Source of the DNA: Pedobacter sp. PAMC26386
GTDB taxonomy: Bacteria; Bacteroidota; Bacteroidia; Sphingobacteriales; Sphingobacteriaceae
Direction: 5' to 3'
NCBI GenBank assembly: GCA_014302835.1
Contig: CP060294.1
Coordinates: forward strand, 4,055,067-4,119,066
Length of the DNA stretch: 64,000 nucleotides
In this document: piece by piece, positions 27,715 through 36,131 of the stretch
Layout of the letters: every line of letters begins with the position of its first letter
Position numbering within the stretch: the first letter of the stretch is position 1
Translations under genes and position numbers: made by a program
Notes under the pieces: model-generated
Told to the model about the DNA's origin: nothing
Databases searched by the model: none
The model's input: the letters and a program-made list of their open reading frames with translations, nothing else

Positions 27715-28686
27715 CTATTTATCCTTCACAGCAATATGTTTAAAGATCTGCTCCGCATGTACCCTGGAGTTCTCAATAAACCATTTATGTGTATCCAAAC
27801 CACCACAAACTACACCTGCAAGGTATAAACCCGGAAGGCTTGTTTCCATGGTTTCAGGATTATAAACCGGAACGGCAGAAGATTCCCCTTCCAGCTGTAC
27901 ACCCAGTTTTTTCAGCATTCCAAAGTCTGGCTTGTAACCGGTCATCGCAATGACAAAATCATTTTCCAGTATAAACATTCCTTCCTGCGTTTTGATGGTG
28001 ACACTATCTGCTGCAATAGCGGTTACTTCTGCATTAAAATAAACTTTGATTTCTCCTTCTTTAATCCGGTTTTCGATATCCGGACGTACCCAGTATTTCA
28101 CATAAGATCCGATCTCTGCACCACGAATCACCAGAGTGACGTTTGCTCCTTTACGATAAGTTTCCAATGCAGCATCAATAGCCGAGTTATTTGCACCAAT
28201 TACCACTACATTCTGGAAAGCATATAAATGTGGGTCTTTATAATAATGTGCAACTTTAGGCAGATTTTCTCCCGGAATATTCATCAGCAAAGGCACGTCG
28301 TAAAACCCTGTAGATATAATCACATTCCTGGTTTTATATCTCTTTTTGGAAGTTTTAACTTCAAATTGTGTGGCTGATATTTTAATCACTTCCTCTACCT
28401 TTTCAAAAAGATTGATCTGCAAATCGAATTTCTCTGCCACCCGGCGATAATATTCTACAGCTTCATTTCGGTTTGGTTTAGGGCTGATGCTCACAAACGG
28501 AACTTCTCCAATCTCCAATTTTTGAGAAGTGGAGAAAAAAGTCATAAAAACAGGATAATTGTACAGACTATTTACTAAAGCGCCCTTTTCTACAATGACA
28601 TATTTTAGTCCCGCTTTTTTTGCTTCAATTGCACAAGCCATGCCTATTGGCCCTGCACCGATAATCAGTACCTCATATTCTTCCAT
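27715..28686 (-). CDS. ypdA: YpdA family bacillithiol disulfide reductase (FAD/NAD(P))
   Basis: 323 residues. An N-terminal FAD-binding Rossmann motif (VLIIGAGPIGMACAIEAKKA) and a second dinucleotide motif (VVVIGANNSAIDAALETYRKGA) are present. The segment YNYPVFMTFFSTSQKLEIGE is characteristic of YpdA. The family reduces bacillithiol disulfide with NADPH. It lies 8 bp downstream of a persulfide dioxygenase gene, and bshA and ytxJ occur elsewhere in this window, so a bacillithiol redox system is likely. Confidence 0.93.
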   Translation of the reverse strand: MEEYEVLIIGAGPIGMACAIEAKKAGLKYVIVEKGALVNSLYNYPVFMTFFSTSQKLEIGEVPFVSISPKPNRNEAVEYYRRVAEKFDLQINLFEKVEEVIKISATQFEVKTSKKRYKTRNVIISTGFYDVPLLMNIPGENLPKVAHYYKDPHLYAFQNVVVIGANNSAIDAALETYRKGANVTLVIRGAEIGSYVKYWVRPDIENRIKEGEIKVYFNAEVTAIAADSVTIKTQEGMFILENDFVIAMTGYKPDFGMLKKLGVQLEGESSAVPVYNPETMETSLPGLYLAGVVCGGLDTHKWFIENSRVHAEQIFKHIAVKDK

Positions 28687-28694
28687 TTAACTGA

Positions 28695-30110
28695 TCATGG
28701 TTTAACTTCTTTTGGAGCAGTAGAATTATCTGTACGTTTCAAGTTCGTTGACCGAATCGCAGCATACCCGCCTTTGATATCAATTACCTGCGCTACACCT
28801 CTTGCTTTTAAAATTGAAGCAGCAATCATAGACCTGTAACCTCCTGCGCAATGGATATAATAAGTTTCCAGCGGGTTAATCTCGTTTGTCCAGTCATTGA
28901 TATAATCTAATGGACGTGTCAGTGTACATTCCAAATGTCCAGCTTCATATTCTCCGGGCTTACGCACATCCAGGACCTTTACATCCGGGTGTGTATGCAC
29001 TACATCCTCAAAATCGGAAACGGAAACGGAATCGATGTGTTCTACATCTTTACCAGCAGCAATCCATGCGGCTATGCCACCTTCCAGATAACCAATAGTC
29101 TGATCGTAGCCAACCCTTGCTAAACGGGTGATTGCCTCTTCTGCTTTTCCTTCCTCTACAATTAATAAAAGGGGTTGTTGCAAATCAGTGATCAACGCAC
29201 CAACCCATGGCGCAAACTGACCGCCCAAACCAATATTAATAGAAGAAGGAATAAAAGAGCTGGCAAAGTCCTGTGGATCTCTTGTATCCAGGATCAACGC
29301 ACCAACATGATTTACTGTCGCTTCAAACTCTTCTGGTTCCATAGGGATTAATCCCTTTTCACGTACCTGAGCAAAACTCTCATAACCATGCTTATTGATT
29401 GCTGCGTTTTTCGCGAAATATTGAGGTGGAGGCAAAGTACCCTCCGTTACTTGTTGAATAAAATCTTCCCGACCAGCTGTTTTAAGTGCATAGTTAACTT
29501 TCTTCTGATTGCCTAATGTGTCGAAGGTTTCTTTACTCATATGCTTACCACAGGCAGATCCCGCGCCATGCGCCGGATAAACCAGGATATCGTCTGGTAA
29601 AGAAAGAATTTTTGACTGTAAAGAATCATAAAGTGTCCCGGCCATTTCTTCCGCTGTTTGCGCTCCTTTCTGCACAAGATCTGGTCTTCCGACATCCCCA
29701 ATAAATAAGGTATCTCCTGTAAAAATACAATAAGGTTTACCCTGCTTATCGCTGAGCAGATAAGTAGTGGATTCAGGGGTATGTCCCGGAGTATGTAAAG
29801 TAGTAATCGTTAAATCACCAATTTTAAATGTTTCTCCATCCGTCGCTATATAAGAATCAAAATTTGTTTGTGCGGTAGGGCCATAAATAATTTTTGCGCC
29901 AGAATGCTGTGCAAGATCTACATGCCCGGAAACAAAATCAGCATGAAAATGTGTTTCAAAAATATATTTAATTGTAGCACCCGCTAGCTTCGCTTTTTTA
30001 AGATACGGCTGAACCTCCCGTAAAGGATCAATAATTGCCGCTTCTCCATTGCTCTCAATATAATAAGCCGCCTCGGCCAGACAACCCGTATAAATTTGCT
30101 CTATTTTCAT
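28695..30110 (-). CDS. CstB-like persulfide dioxygenase with two rhodanese domains
   Basis: 471 residues in three domains. The metallo-beta-lactamase/persulfide dioxygenase domain (1-245) has THFHADFVSGH (53-63), TPGHT (His109), GDT (Asp132) and His180. The first rhodanese domain (about 262-358) has no active-site Cys (LLLIVEEGKAEEAI), so it is a pseudo-rhodanese. The second rhodanese domain (about 364-465) has the active loop HCAGGYRS with Cys420. This matches staphylococcal CstB, which oxidises thiol persulfides to thiosulfate. Pairing with ypdA suggests bacillithiol persulfide as the substrate. Confidence 0.92.
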   Translation of the reverse strand: MKIEQIYTGCLAEAAYYIESNGEAAIIDPLREVQPYLKKAKLAGATIKYIFETHFHADFVSGHVDLAQHSGAKIIYGPTAQTNFDSYIATDGETFKIGDLTITTLHTPGHTPESTTYLLSDKQGKPYCIFTGDTLFIGDVGRPDLVQKGAQTAEEMAGTLYDSLQSKILSLPDDILVYPAHGAGSACGKHMSKETFDTLGNQKKVNYALKTAGREDFIQQVTEGTLPPPQYFAKNAAINKHGYESFAQVREKGLIPMEPEEFEATVNHVGALILDTRDPQDFASSFIPSSINIGLGGQFAPWVGALITDLQQPLLLIVEEGKAEEAITRLARVGYDQTIGYLEGGIAAWIAAGKDVEHIDSVSVSDFEDVVHTHPDVKVLDVRKPGEYEAGHLECTLTRPLDYINDWTNEINPLETYYIHCAGGYRSMIAASILKARGVAQVIDIKGGYAAIRSTNLKRTDNSTAPKEVKP

Positions 30111-30137
30111 ATAGAATATCTCGTTTTCAAAGTTATT

Positions 30138-31154
30138 TTATGTTGTTAACTCACCACGCAAAGATTGCTCCATTAGCACTGCAATTTCAGCATTGGTCAA
30201 ATTTTGACCCATCAGATACATTAGCTTAGTCACTGTAGCCTCAAATGTCATGTCAAAACCACTTATAATACCCATCTGCTGAAGTTTTTTACTGGTTTCA
30301 TATTTACCAAGTTCAACTGATCCTCCCTGGCATTGTGAAATGTCAACGATTAACTTGCCCTGATCTATAGCAGCCTGTAAACTGTCGATAAACCATTGTG
30401 CAGTGGTCGTATTACCCGATCCAAAGGTTTCCAGCACAATGGCATCTACAGACGATCTTGTAATCGCCTGAACCGCCTGTGCTGTAATACCAGGATACAA
30501 TTTCAATACGCCAATATTAGCGTTGAAATTTGATTGTACCTGTAGCGGCTCTTTTGGCAGGTCATGAATATAATTATTATAGAAAGACAGACTCACCCCT
30601 GCTTCTGCCAGAATATGGTAGTTAGGAGACTGAAAAGCTTCAAATTTCTCTGAATTATATTTAATAGAGCGGTTACCACGGAACAACTGGTAATCAAAAT
30701 AAATGCAGACTTCAGGCACCATTGCCTCTCCATTATTTTTAGTAGCTACAATTTCCAGTGCGGTAATTAAGTTTTCCTTCGCATCTGTTCTGATCTCTCC
30801 GATAGGCAATTGCGAACCGGTAAGCACAACCGGCTTTCCAAGATTCTTCAGCATAAAGCTTAATGCAGAAGCTGTATATGCCATAGTGTCTGAACCATGA
30901 AGCACAACAAATCCATCATAATCATCATAGGTGTCTTTAATAATTCCAGCCAACTCTGCCCATACAACCGGATCCATATTGGACGAGTCCAGAATAGGAT
31001 CAAAGGAATGGACTGAAAGATGGTAGTTTAACCGGGCCAGTTCAGGTACATTTTGCTGGATCTGTTCAAAATCAAAAGGAATTAATGAGCCCGTTAGCGG
31101 GTCATTGACCATACCGATAGTTCCACCTGTATAGATAATGAGAATTTTTGTCAT
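30138..31154 (-). CDS. ansA: Type I (cytosolic) L-asparaginase
   Basis: 338 residues with no signal peptide. The catalytic loop YTGGTIGM (Thr12) and the second motif VVLHGSDTMAYTASALSFML are present. The position usually held by Thr in HGTDT is Ser88 here, keeping a hydroxyl nucleophile. It hydrolyses asparagine to aspartate and ammonia. It lies 6 bp after tatD and is probably co-transcribed with it. Confidence 0.93.
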   Translation of the reverse strand: MTKILIIYTGGTIGMVNDPLTGSLIPFDFEQIQQNVPELARLNYHLSVHSFDPILDSSNMDPVVWAELAGIIKDTYDDYDGFVVLHGSDTMAYTASALSFMLKNLGKPVVLTGSQLPIGEIRTDAKENLITALEIVATKNNGEAMVPEVCIYFDYQLFRGNRSIKYNSEKFEAFQSPNYHILAEAGVSLSFYNNYIHDLPKEPLQVQSNFNANIGVLKLYPGITAQAVQAITRSSVDAIVLETFGSGNTTTAQWFIDSLQAAIDQGKLIVDISQCQGGSVELGKYETSKKLQQMGIISGFDMTFEATVTKLMYLMGQNLTNAEIAVLMEQSLRGELTT

Positions 31155-31160
31155 GTAAAG

Positions 31161-31928
31161 CTAGACGTTAAATATTTTTATAGAATTGGCAGTAGTCACT
31201 TCTGCGACCTTCTCCACCGGAATATGATAAATATCAGCAACCTTCTGTGCAATGTGTACCAGGTAACTGCTTTCGTTAGGTTTACCTCTGTAGGGTACAG
31301 GTGCCAGATAGGGTGAGTCCGTTTCGAGTACCAGGTGTTCCAGAGGAATATGCGAAAGCACCTCGTCCAGACCAGCCTTTTTATAGGTAACAACCCCTCC
31401 TATTCCCAGATAAAAACCTAGTTCGATTGTTCTCTTAGCCTGTTCCAGATTACCGGTAAAACAATGCAGTATCCCTCTAAGGTCATCTCCCTTTTCCGAT
31501 TCAAGGACTTCAAAAACCTCATCAAAAGCTTCCCGGCAATGAATCACAATAGGAAGTTTTAATTCTTTAGCCCATTTGATTTGTTCATGGAAAGCAGCCT
31601 GCTGTATTCCCAGTGTAGTTTTATCCCAGTAAAGATCAATACCGATCTCCCCAATCGCATAAATATTTCTGCTTTCAATACTTTGGTAGATTTCAGCAAG
31701 GATCTCCTGATAGCCATCTTTGACCTCGCAAGGATGCAGACCAGCCATTGCAAAACAATTATCAGGATACTTTCTGACCAAATCATCAATCTTAGCAATC
31801 GAAGAGATATCTACATTAGGAAGAAATAAACGGTCTATCTTATTTTCAAAGCACCGCTGGAAAAGTAATACCTGTTTTTCCTCTTCCGTCTCGTAATACA
31901 AATGTGTATGCGTATCGGTTAAAAACAT
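31161..31928 (-). CDS. TatD family metal-dependent hydrolase/DNase
   Basis: 255 residues with the TIM-barrel amidohydrolase pattern: the metal motif TDTHTHLYYE at the N-terminus, AIGEIGIDLYWDK, PIVIHCREAF, ILHCFTGN and LVLETDSPYLAPVPYRGKPN. The family is linked to 3'-5' exonuclease activity and DNA repair or turnover. The TAACTTTG box only 4 bp upstream of its ATG suggests a leaderless or near-leaderless transcript. Confidence 0.94.
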   Translation of the reverse strand: MFLTDTHTHLYYETEEEKQVLLFQRCFENKIDRLFLPNVDISSIAKIDDLVRKYPDNCFAMAGLHPCEVKDGYQEILAEIYQSIESRNIYAIGEIGIDLYWDKTTLGIQQAAFHEQIKWAKELKLPIVIHCREAFDEVFEVLESEKGDDLRGILHCFTGNLEQAKRTIELGFYLGIGGVVTYKKAGLDEVLSHIPLEHLVLETDSPYLAPVPYRGKPNESSYLVHIAQKVADIYHIPVEKVAEVTTANSIKIFNV

Positions 31929-31932
31929 AAAA

Positions 31933-31940
31933 CAAAGTTA
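31933..31940 (-). promoter_or_regulatory. -7 box immediately upstream of tatD
   Basis: The minus strand reads TAACTTTG, ending 4 bp before the ATG at 31928. The start point would be about the ATG itself. The terminator of the FKBP gene lies immediately upstream. Confidence 0.55.
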
Positions 31941-31942
31941 AT

Positions 31943-31973
31943 AAAAAAACCCTGTCCGGTAATCCGGACAGGG
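31943..31973 (-). terminator. Intrinsic terminator of FKBP lipoprotein gene
   Basis: A perfect 10-bp GC-rich stem CCCTGTCCGG/CCGGACAGGG (31950-31973) with a TAAT loop is followed on the minus strand by seven T. It lies 26 bp after the stop of the FKBP gene at 31999. It is a textbook rho-independent terminator. Confidence 0.92.
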
Positions 31974-31998
31974 TCTATTGTAATGATTAAAATCAAAA

Positions 31999-32994
31999 TT
32001 ATTTTCTAGCTGCAGGAGCCATAACCGGCGCTGGTGCAACTGGTGCTCCAGCTTTAGGTTTTTTAATGTCAGTAATTTCAACATCAAAAGATAAAGGAGA
32101 GAATGGAGTGATACCACCCTGAGGCATGCCGCCTTCACCATAAGCTAATTTTGAAGGAATGATCAAAGTAATCTTTCCACCTTTTCCGATTAATTTAAGA
32201 CCTTCGTCAAATCCTGGGATTGCTCTTCCTAAAGTAAACGGACGTGGGCCGTATTGTGCCATCTGGTTAAATTTACCAGATTCCTTAGCTATTTTCTCTA
32301 CACTTGTATCGAAAATGCTTTCTTTACCATCAGATTTTTTAGTTAGTAATTTACCAGTGTAATTTACCATCAAAGTATCTGTAGGTGTAGCTCTTTGTGC
32401 ATCACCAGGAGCAGTAATCACATACTGTAAGCCAGAAGCTGTAGTCTGTACTTTTAATTTGTTGTCGTCAATAAAGTTCTTAATTTTTCCACCTTCAGCA
32501 GCTTTATGTTTAGCAACTGTAGCCTGGAAATCTTTCTGGAAAAACTCAGTAGCTTTTTTCTGGAAAGTTGAATCAGCTTCACCTTTAGCTTTGTGCATTA
32601 CTTTTTCGATTTTCACAGTGAAAACCATGTATTTATCTTTTTGAGTAGCTGGTTTTGGCTGGTTTGAATATTTAGCCATTGAATCCAGGTCAATTTTAAA
32701 AGTAGCACTATCACCCTCAGCTAATAACATCAAAGCATCAGAGATATCTCCTGCCCATTGTTTTTTAGATACAGGGAATACAGCTGGTTGCTGAATATCA
32801 TAAGTACTGCTGGTCACTGAATCTTTCTCAGTTTTTTGAATCGCATTGATTTTGATGATATCACCTTCAACGATCTTATCTTTTCCTTCAGTTTTGTGGA
32901 TGGTGTACATCAGGCCTCCCGGACCTTTTTTGAAGCTGTTACAAGCTGCTAAACCAAGTGTAGCTGCAAAAAGAATTGCTAATGTTTTTTTCAT
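31999..32994 (-). CDS. FKBP-type peptidyl-prolyl isomerase lipoprotein
   Basis: 331 residues with a lipoprotein signal (MKKTLAILFAATLGLAAC, Cys18). The C-terminal FKBP domain lies at about 200-315 (VNYTGKLL, FTLGRAIPGFDEGLKLIGKG, IPSKLAYGEGG, LSFDVEITDI), after a helical N-terminal region at about 40-180 that also shows FKBP-like residues. An Ala/Pro-rich tail follows. It should help fold outer-membrane or periplasmic proteins. Confidence 0.92.
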   Translation of the reverse strand: MKKTLAILFAATLGLAACNSFKKGPGGLMYTIHKTEGKDKIVEGDIIKINAIQKTEKDSVTSSTYDIQQPAVFPVSKKQWAGDISDALMLLAEGDSATFKIDLDSMAKYSNQPKPATQKDKYMVFTVKIEKVMHKAKGEADSTFQKKATEFFQKDFQATVAKHKAAEGGKIKNFIDDNKLKVQTTASGLQYVITAPGDAQRATPTDTLMVNYTGKLLTKKSDGKESIFDTSVEKIAKESGKFNQMAQYGPRPFTLGRAIPGFDEGLKLIGKGGKITLIIPSKLAYGEGGMPQGGITPFSPLSFDVEITDIKKPKAGAPVAPAPVMAPAARK

Positions 32995-33135
32995 TTCAGA
33001 TTTTATTGTTTTTTATTTTAGTTTCATGATTACGCCGCAGCTATCCTGCAATTTATACAAAATCAGCTATACGTTTCATTTTATTTGATTGTTTTTTCTT
33101 TTATCAGGTGCAAGTTTAAACAAACGCCAAATTAA

Positions 33136-34146
33136 TTACTGTAATAATTGTGTTTTATACTCCGGTAAAATAGACTTAAAGTACGCTATTGTATCCTCCA
33201 GATTTCTGTCTGAATACCCACCGGCAGCATTCCTATGCCCGCCACCGTTGAAAAACTTTTTACAAATCTCATTTGCCGGAAAATCACCTGTTGAACGCAA
33301 AGATAATTTAACTTTATCAGTTCTTTCTATGATAAAAGCAGCTAATTTGATCCCATTAATAGAGAGCGCATAATTCACAATACCCTCTGTATCACCTGTT
33401 ACGATACTGAAACGTTTCAACTCCTCAGCAGTTACTGAGATAATAGCCGTATTGTATTCTCTGATAATCTCTAACTTATTGGTTAGACAGTTTCCCAGAA
33501 AACGCAGACGGTTTTCAGTTGCATTATCGTAAACCAGCTGGTGGATACGCCAATGTTCTGCACCTGCATCAATCAGGTCGGCACCAATGCGATAAACGGT
33601 TGAAGTGGCTGATGGAAACCTGAAAGATCCTGAATCGGTCATAATTCCCGTATATAAACAGGTTGCAATGTCCTTATTCATCAGTTCCCCGTCATTCAGT
33701 TCATTTACAATAAAATCATAAACCAGCTGAGCGGCTGCACAGGCATTGATACTCCAATGTCTGTAGTCATCAAAATCCTCAGGATCCAGGTGATGATCAA
33801 TCATAATTTTATATGCAGATGAATTCCGAATCACTTCTCCAAGCTCGTTAATACGGCTCAATGTATTGAAATCCAGACAGAAGACAAGGGCAGCATCAGC
33901 AACTAACTGCTCTGCCTGTTCCTTAGCTTCTGTATAAATAAGTACGTCAGCATTATTAGGCAGCCAATGCAGGAAGTATGGATAATCTGTTGGGGTAATT
34001 ACGTGTACATGGTGTCCCTTCTGAATCAGATAAGCATATAAGCCCAAAGAAGAGCCCATAGCATCGCCATCGGGTTTATGATGTGTAGTAATTACAATTT
34101 TCTGCGGCGTTGCCAGCAATGTTTTAAGTTCGGAAAGGGATAGCAT
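33136..34146 (-). CDS. nrnA: DHH/DHHA1 phosphoesterase, NrnA-like oligoribonuclease/pAp phosphatase
   Basis: 336 residues. DHH motifs are TTHHKPDGDAMGSSLGL (20-36), CLDFNTLSR, MIDHHLDPEDF (the DHH proper) and a C-terminal DHHA1 signature GGGHRNAAGG. NrnA-type enzymes degrade short RNAs (nanoRNA) and dephosphorylate 3'-phosphoadenosine 5'-phosphate in organisms without Orn. A TAGATTTG box is at 34165-34158 on the minus strand. Confidence 0.92.
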   Translation of the reverse strand: MLSLSELKTLLATPQKIVITTHHKPDGDAMGSSLGLYAYLIQKGHHVHVITPTDYPYFLHWLPNNADVLIYTEAKEQAEQLVADAALVFCLDFNTLSRINELGEVIRNSSAYKIMIDHHLDPEDFDDYRHWSINACAAAQLVYDFIVNELNDGELMNKDIATCLYTGIMTDSGSFRFPSATSTVYRIGADLIDAGAEHWRIHQLVYDNATENRLRFLGNCLTNKLEIIREYNTAIISVTAEELKRFSIVTGDTEGIVNYALSINGIKLAAFIIERTDKVKLSLRSTGDFPANEICKKFFNGGGHRNAAGGYSDRNLEDTIAYFKSILPEYKTQLLQ

Positions 34147-34157
34147 AATTTTCGCTG

Positions 34158-34165
34158 CAAATCTA
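34158..34165 (-). promoter_or_regulatory. -7 box for nrnA
   Basis: The minus strand reads TAGATTTG, an exact TAnnTTTG element, 12 bp upstream of the nrnA ATG. No good -33 element was seen. Confidence 0.45.
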
Positions 34166-34282
34166 ATAATTTAATGATTAAGAAGCGGTTTAATTTTAGT
34201 TGATCAAACTAAGCTTCTTTTAATTTCCATAGCCTCTGAATACTAGTTTAATTTTGGTGTATAATATTAACAGTAGAAAATG

Positions 34283-34290
34283 TAATTTTG
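34283..34290 (+). promoter_or_regulatory. -7 box for ndk
   Basis: TAATTTTG matches TAnnTTTG 19 bp before the ndk ATG. The nearest TTG upstream (34254-34256) is 26 bp away, longer than the usual 19-21. Confidence 0.5.
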
Positions 34291-34309
34291 CAAAATAAAT
34301 AACACAAAG

Positions 34310-34729
34310 ATGACTACAAACAGAACATTTACAATGATTAAGCCAGATGCAGTTGCAAATGGACATATCGGTGCAATTATTAATGATATTACTGCAGCTG
34401 GTTTTAAAATCATTGCTTTAAAATACACAAAACTGACAGAAGAAACTGCCGGCAAATTTTATGAAGTACACAAAGACCGTCCTTTTTATGGCGATTTAGT
34501 TAGCTTTATGTCATCTGGACCAATCGTAGCTGCAATTCTTGAAAAAAATAATGCAATTGAAGATTTCAGAAAGTTGATCGGTGCTACTAATCCTGCTGAT
34601 GCAGCGGAAGGTACAATCCGTCAAAAATATGCTAAATCTATTGATGCAAATGCAGTTCACGGATCTGATTCGGATGAGAACGCTGCAATCGAAGGAGATT
34701 TCTTCTTCACTGCTGCTGAACGTTTCTAA
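34310..34729 (+). CDS. ndk: Nucleoside diphosphate kinase
   Basis: 139 residues, standard length. It has FTMIKPDAVANGHIGAIIN at the N-terminus and the active-site motif NAVHGSDSDENA with phosphorylated His117. RPFYGDLVSFMSSGP is the family's central segment. It balances NTP and dNTP pools by transferring the gamma phosphate. It is followed by a likely intrinsic terminator at 34754-34779. Confidence 0.97.
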   Translation: MTTNRTFTMIKPDAVANGHIGAIINDITAAGFKIIALKYTKLTEETAGKFYEVHKDRPFYGDLVSFMSSGPIVAAILEKNNAIEDFRKLIGATNPADAAEGTIRQKYAKSIDANAVHGSDSDENAAIEGDFFFTAAERF

Positions 34730-34753
34730 TTTCTGCGCAACAAATAATAACCT

Positions 34754-34779
34754 AAGCACCTCAAAAGGGTGCTTATTTT
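34754..34779 (+). terminator. Probable intrinsic terminator of ndk
   Basis: AAGCACC (34754-34760) pairs with GGTGCTT (34768-34774), followed by ATTTTC. A short stem with a modest T-tract, 24 bp after the ndk stop. Confidence 0.55.
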
Positions 34780-34873
34780 CGTTAATCTAGATTCTGTTTT
34801 CAGGACAACTCTCCTGCTGACCATAAAATCAGACCCGCCGGCAATAAAATTAAAAGAACCATATTATATATCA

Positions 34874-35596
34874 ATGAAAAAACTAATTATCACCCTCCTG
34901 ATCCCATTTTGCGGTTATGCAGTAAACGCACAAACTAAACGCAAACCTGCAACAAAAAAAACAACAGCAAAAACAGCCGTCTCAGCTGCAAAATTAGCAA
35001 ACCTTACAGATTCAGCAAGTTACGCATTCGGTCTTTCTATGGCTACAGGTCTGAAATCCAACGGTGTTAAAGCATTAAATTACGATTTATTGGCAAGAGG
35101 TCTGAAAGATGCGTTTCAAGGCCACACGCCCTTATTAACCGAACAGACTTCACAAAAAGTTATAGGCAATCTTTTCAAAGAAATTACTCAGGCAAAATAT
35201 GCTGAACAGATTGCAAAAGAGAAAAATTTCCTGGAAGGTAATTTAAAGAATATAGAGGTAAAAAATACCGCCAGCGGATTACAGTATATAGTTGTTGCTC
35301 CTGGAGACGGGCCAAAACCAAAAGCAACGGACAATGTATTGGTAAACTACAAAGGCACCTTGCTTAACGGAAAACAATTTGACAGTTCTTATGATAGAAA
35401 AGAACCACTTTCTATCGCCGTTGACAGGGTGATACCAGGATGGACAGAAGGTTTGCAATTGATGTCTCCAGGTTCAAAGTATAAATTCTTTATCCCATAT
35501 AATTTAGCTTATGGTGAACGGGCGATGGGAAAAGACATCCCTCCATACAGTATGCTGATTTTCGAGGTTGAACTCCTCAAAGTGAATGATAAATAA
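34874..35596 (+). CDS. Secreted FKBP-type peptidyl-prolyl isomerase
   Basis: 240 residues from the ATG at 34874. This start is preferred over an upstream open frame because it begins with a signal peptide (MKKLIITLLIPFCGYAVNAQ). The N-terminal dimerisation helices as in FkpA/Mip (SASYAFGLSMATGLKSNGV, about 50-120) are followed by the FKBP domain (LVNYKGTLLNGKQFDSSYDR, IPGWTEGLQLMSPGSK, IPYNLAYGERAMG). It folds proteins in the periplasm. It is the second FKBP gene within 3 kb. Confidence 0.92.
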   Translation: MKKLIITLLIPFCGYAVNAQTKRKPATKKTTAKTAVSAAKLANLTDSASYAFGLSMATGLKSNGVKALNYDLLARGLKDAFQGHTPLLTEQTSQKVIGNLFKEITQAKYAEQIAKEKNFLEGNLKNIEVKNTASGLQYIVVAPGDGPKPKATDNVLVNYKGTLLNGKQFDSSYDRKEPLSIAVDRVIPGWTEGLQLMSPGSKYKFFIPYNLAYGERAMGKDIPPYSMLIFEVELLKVNDK

Positions 35597-35652
35597 TTTT
35601 TCCAAAAACCATTTTACGGTGAATTTGTTCTGAGAAGATAAATTAACCTATT

Positions 35653-35838
35653 ATGAACATTAAAAGATATTTGCCTTTAGCCTTAGTCGCTTTAATCATG
35701 ACAACTTTAAGTAGCTGTCAGCTTGTGGAAAGTATATTCAAGGCCGGAGTCTGGTCGGGTATAATTATAATAGTAGTCGTATTAGCCCTTATAATCTGGG
35801 TAGTCAGCAAAATATTCGGTGGCGGAAACGGAAACTAA
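35653..35838 (+). CDS. Small lipoprotein with one membrane helix
   Basis: 61 residues. The lipoprotein signal ends in LSSC (Cys22). A short conserved-looking stretch (QLVESIFKAGVWSG) is followed by a second hydrophobic helix (IIIIVVVLALIIWVV) and a Gly-rich end. Similar SCxxVxxIFKAGVW small proteins are common in Bacteroidota. The function is unknown. Confidence 0.75.
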   Translation: MNIKRYLPLALVALIMTTLSSCQLVESIFKAGVWSGIIIIVVVLALIIWVVSKIFGGGNGN

Positions 35839-35840
35839 GC

Positions 35841-36131
35841 TTATAGAAATACTATTTCATTGATGACCTCTGAACCGGCACGTTCATTCAATTTTTGGAT
35901 GATGCCGGTTCTTACCATCAGCAATTCGTTTTTAATCACAGAAGACTCAATCCGAACAAAGAGTTTCTTATGCGCGATATAAATCTGTGTCGTTCTATTC
36001 CCGATAGCTGTCCCCATAATTTCTGGCCACATCGCTACCACTCCCGTTTCATCAAATTTACCTTTTAACCTATATACAGACAGCATTTTTGAAATGGCAT
36101 CCTTCAGGGTCATATCATTTGGTTTACGCAT
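35841..36131 (-). CDS. DUF721/DciA-like protein
   Basis: 96 residues with the DUF721 pattern (LKDAISKMLSVYRLKGKFDETGVVAMWPEIMGTAIGNRTTQIYIAHKKLFVRIESSV in outline: helix, W-x-x-IMG turn, then a beta strand with L-x-V-x-x-x-S). Proteins of this family include the helicase operator DciA, which loads DnaB in bacteria lacking DnaC. The gene overlaps the end of recF by 8 bp, the usual genomic partner of DUF721 genes. Confidence 0.85.
   Translation of the reverse strand: MRKPNDMTLKDAISKMLSVYRLKGKFDETGVVAMWPEIMGTAIGNRTTQIYIAHKKLFVRIESSVIKNELLMVRTGIIQKLNERAGSEVINEIVFL

Noticed and set aside
34769..34873. N-terminal extension of the periplasmic FKBP gene
   Set aside because: It begins inside the ndk terminator region, and the ATG at 34874 starts a proper signal peptide.
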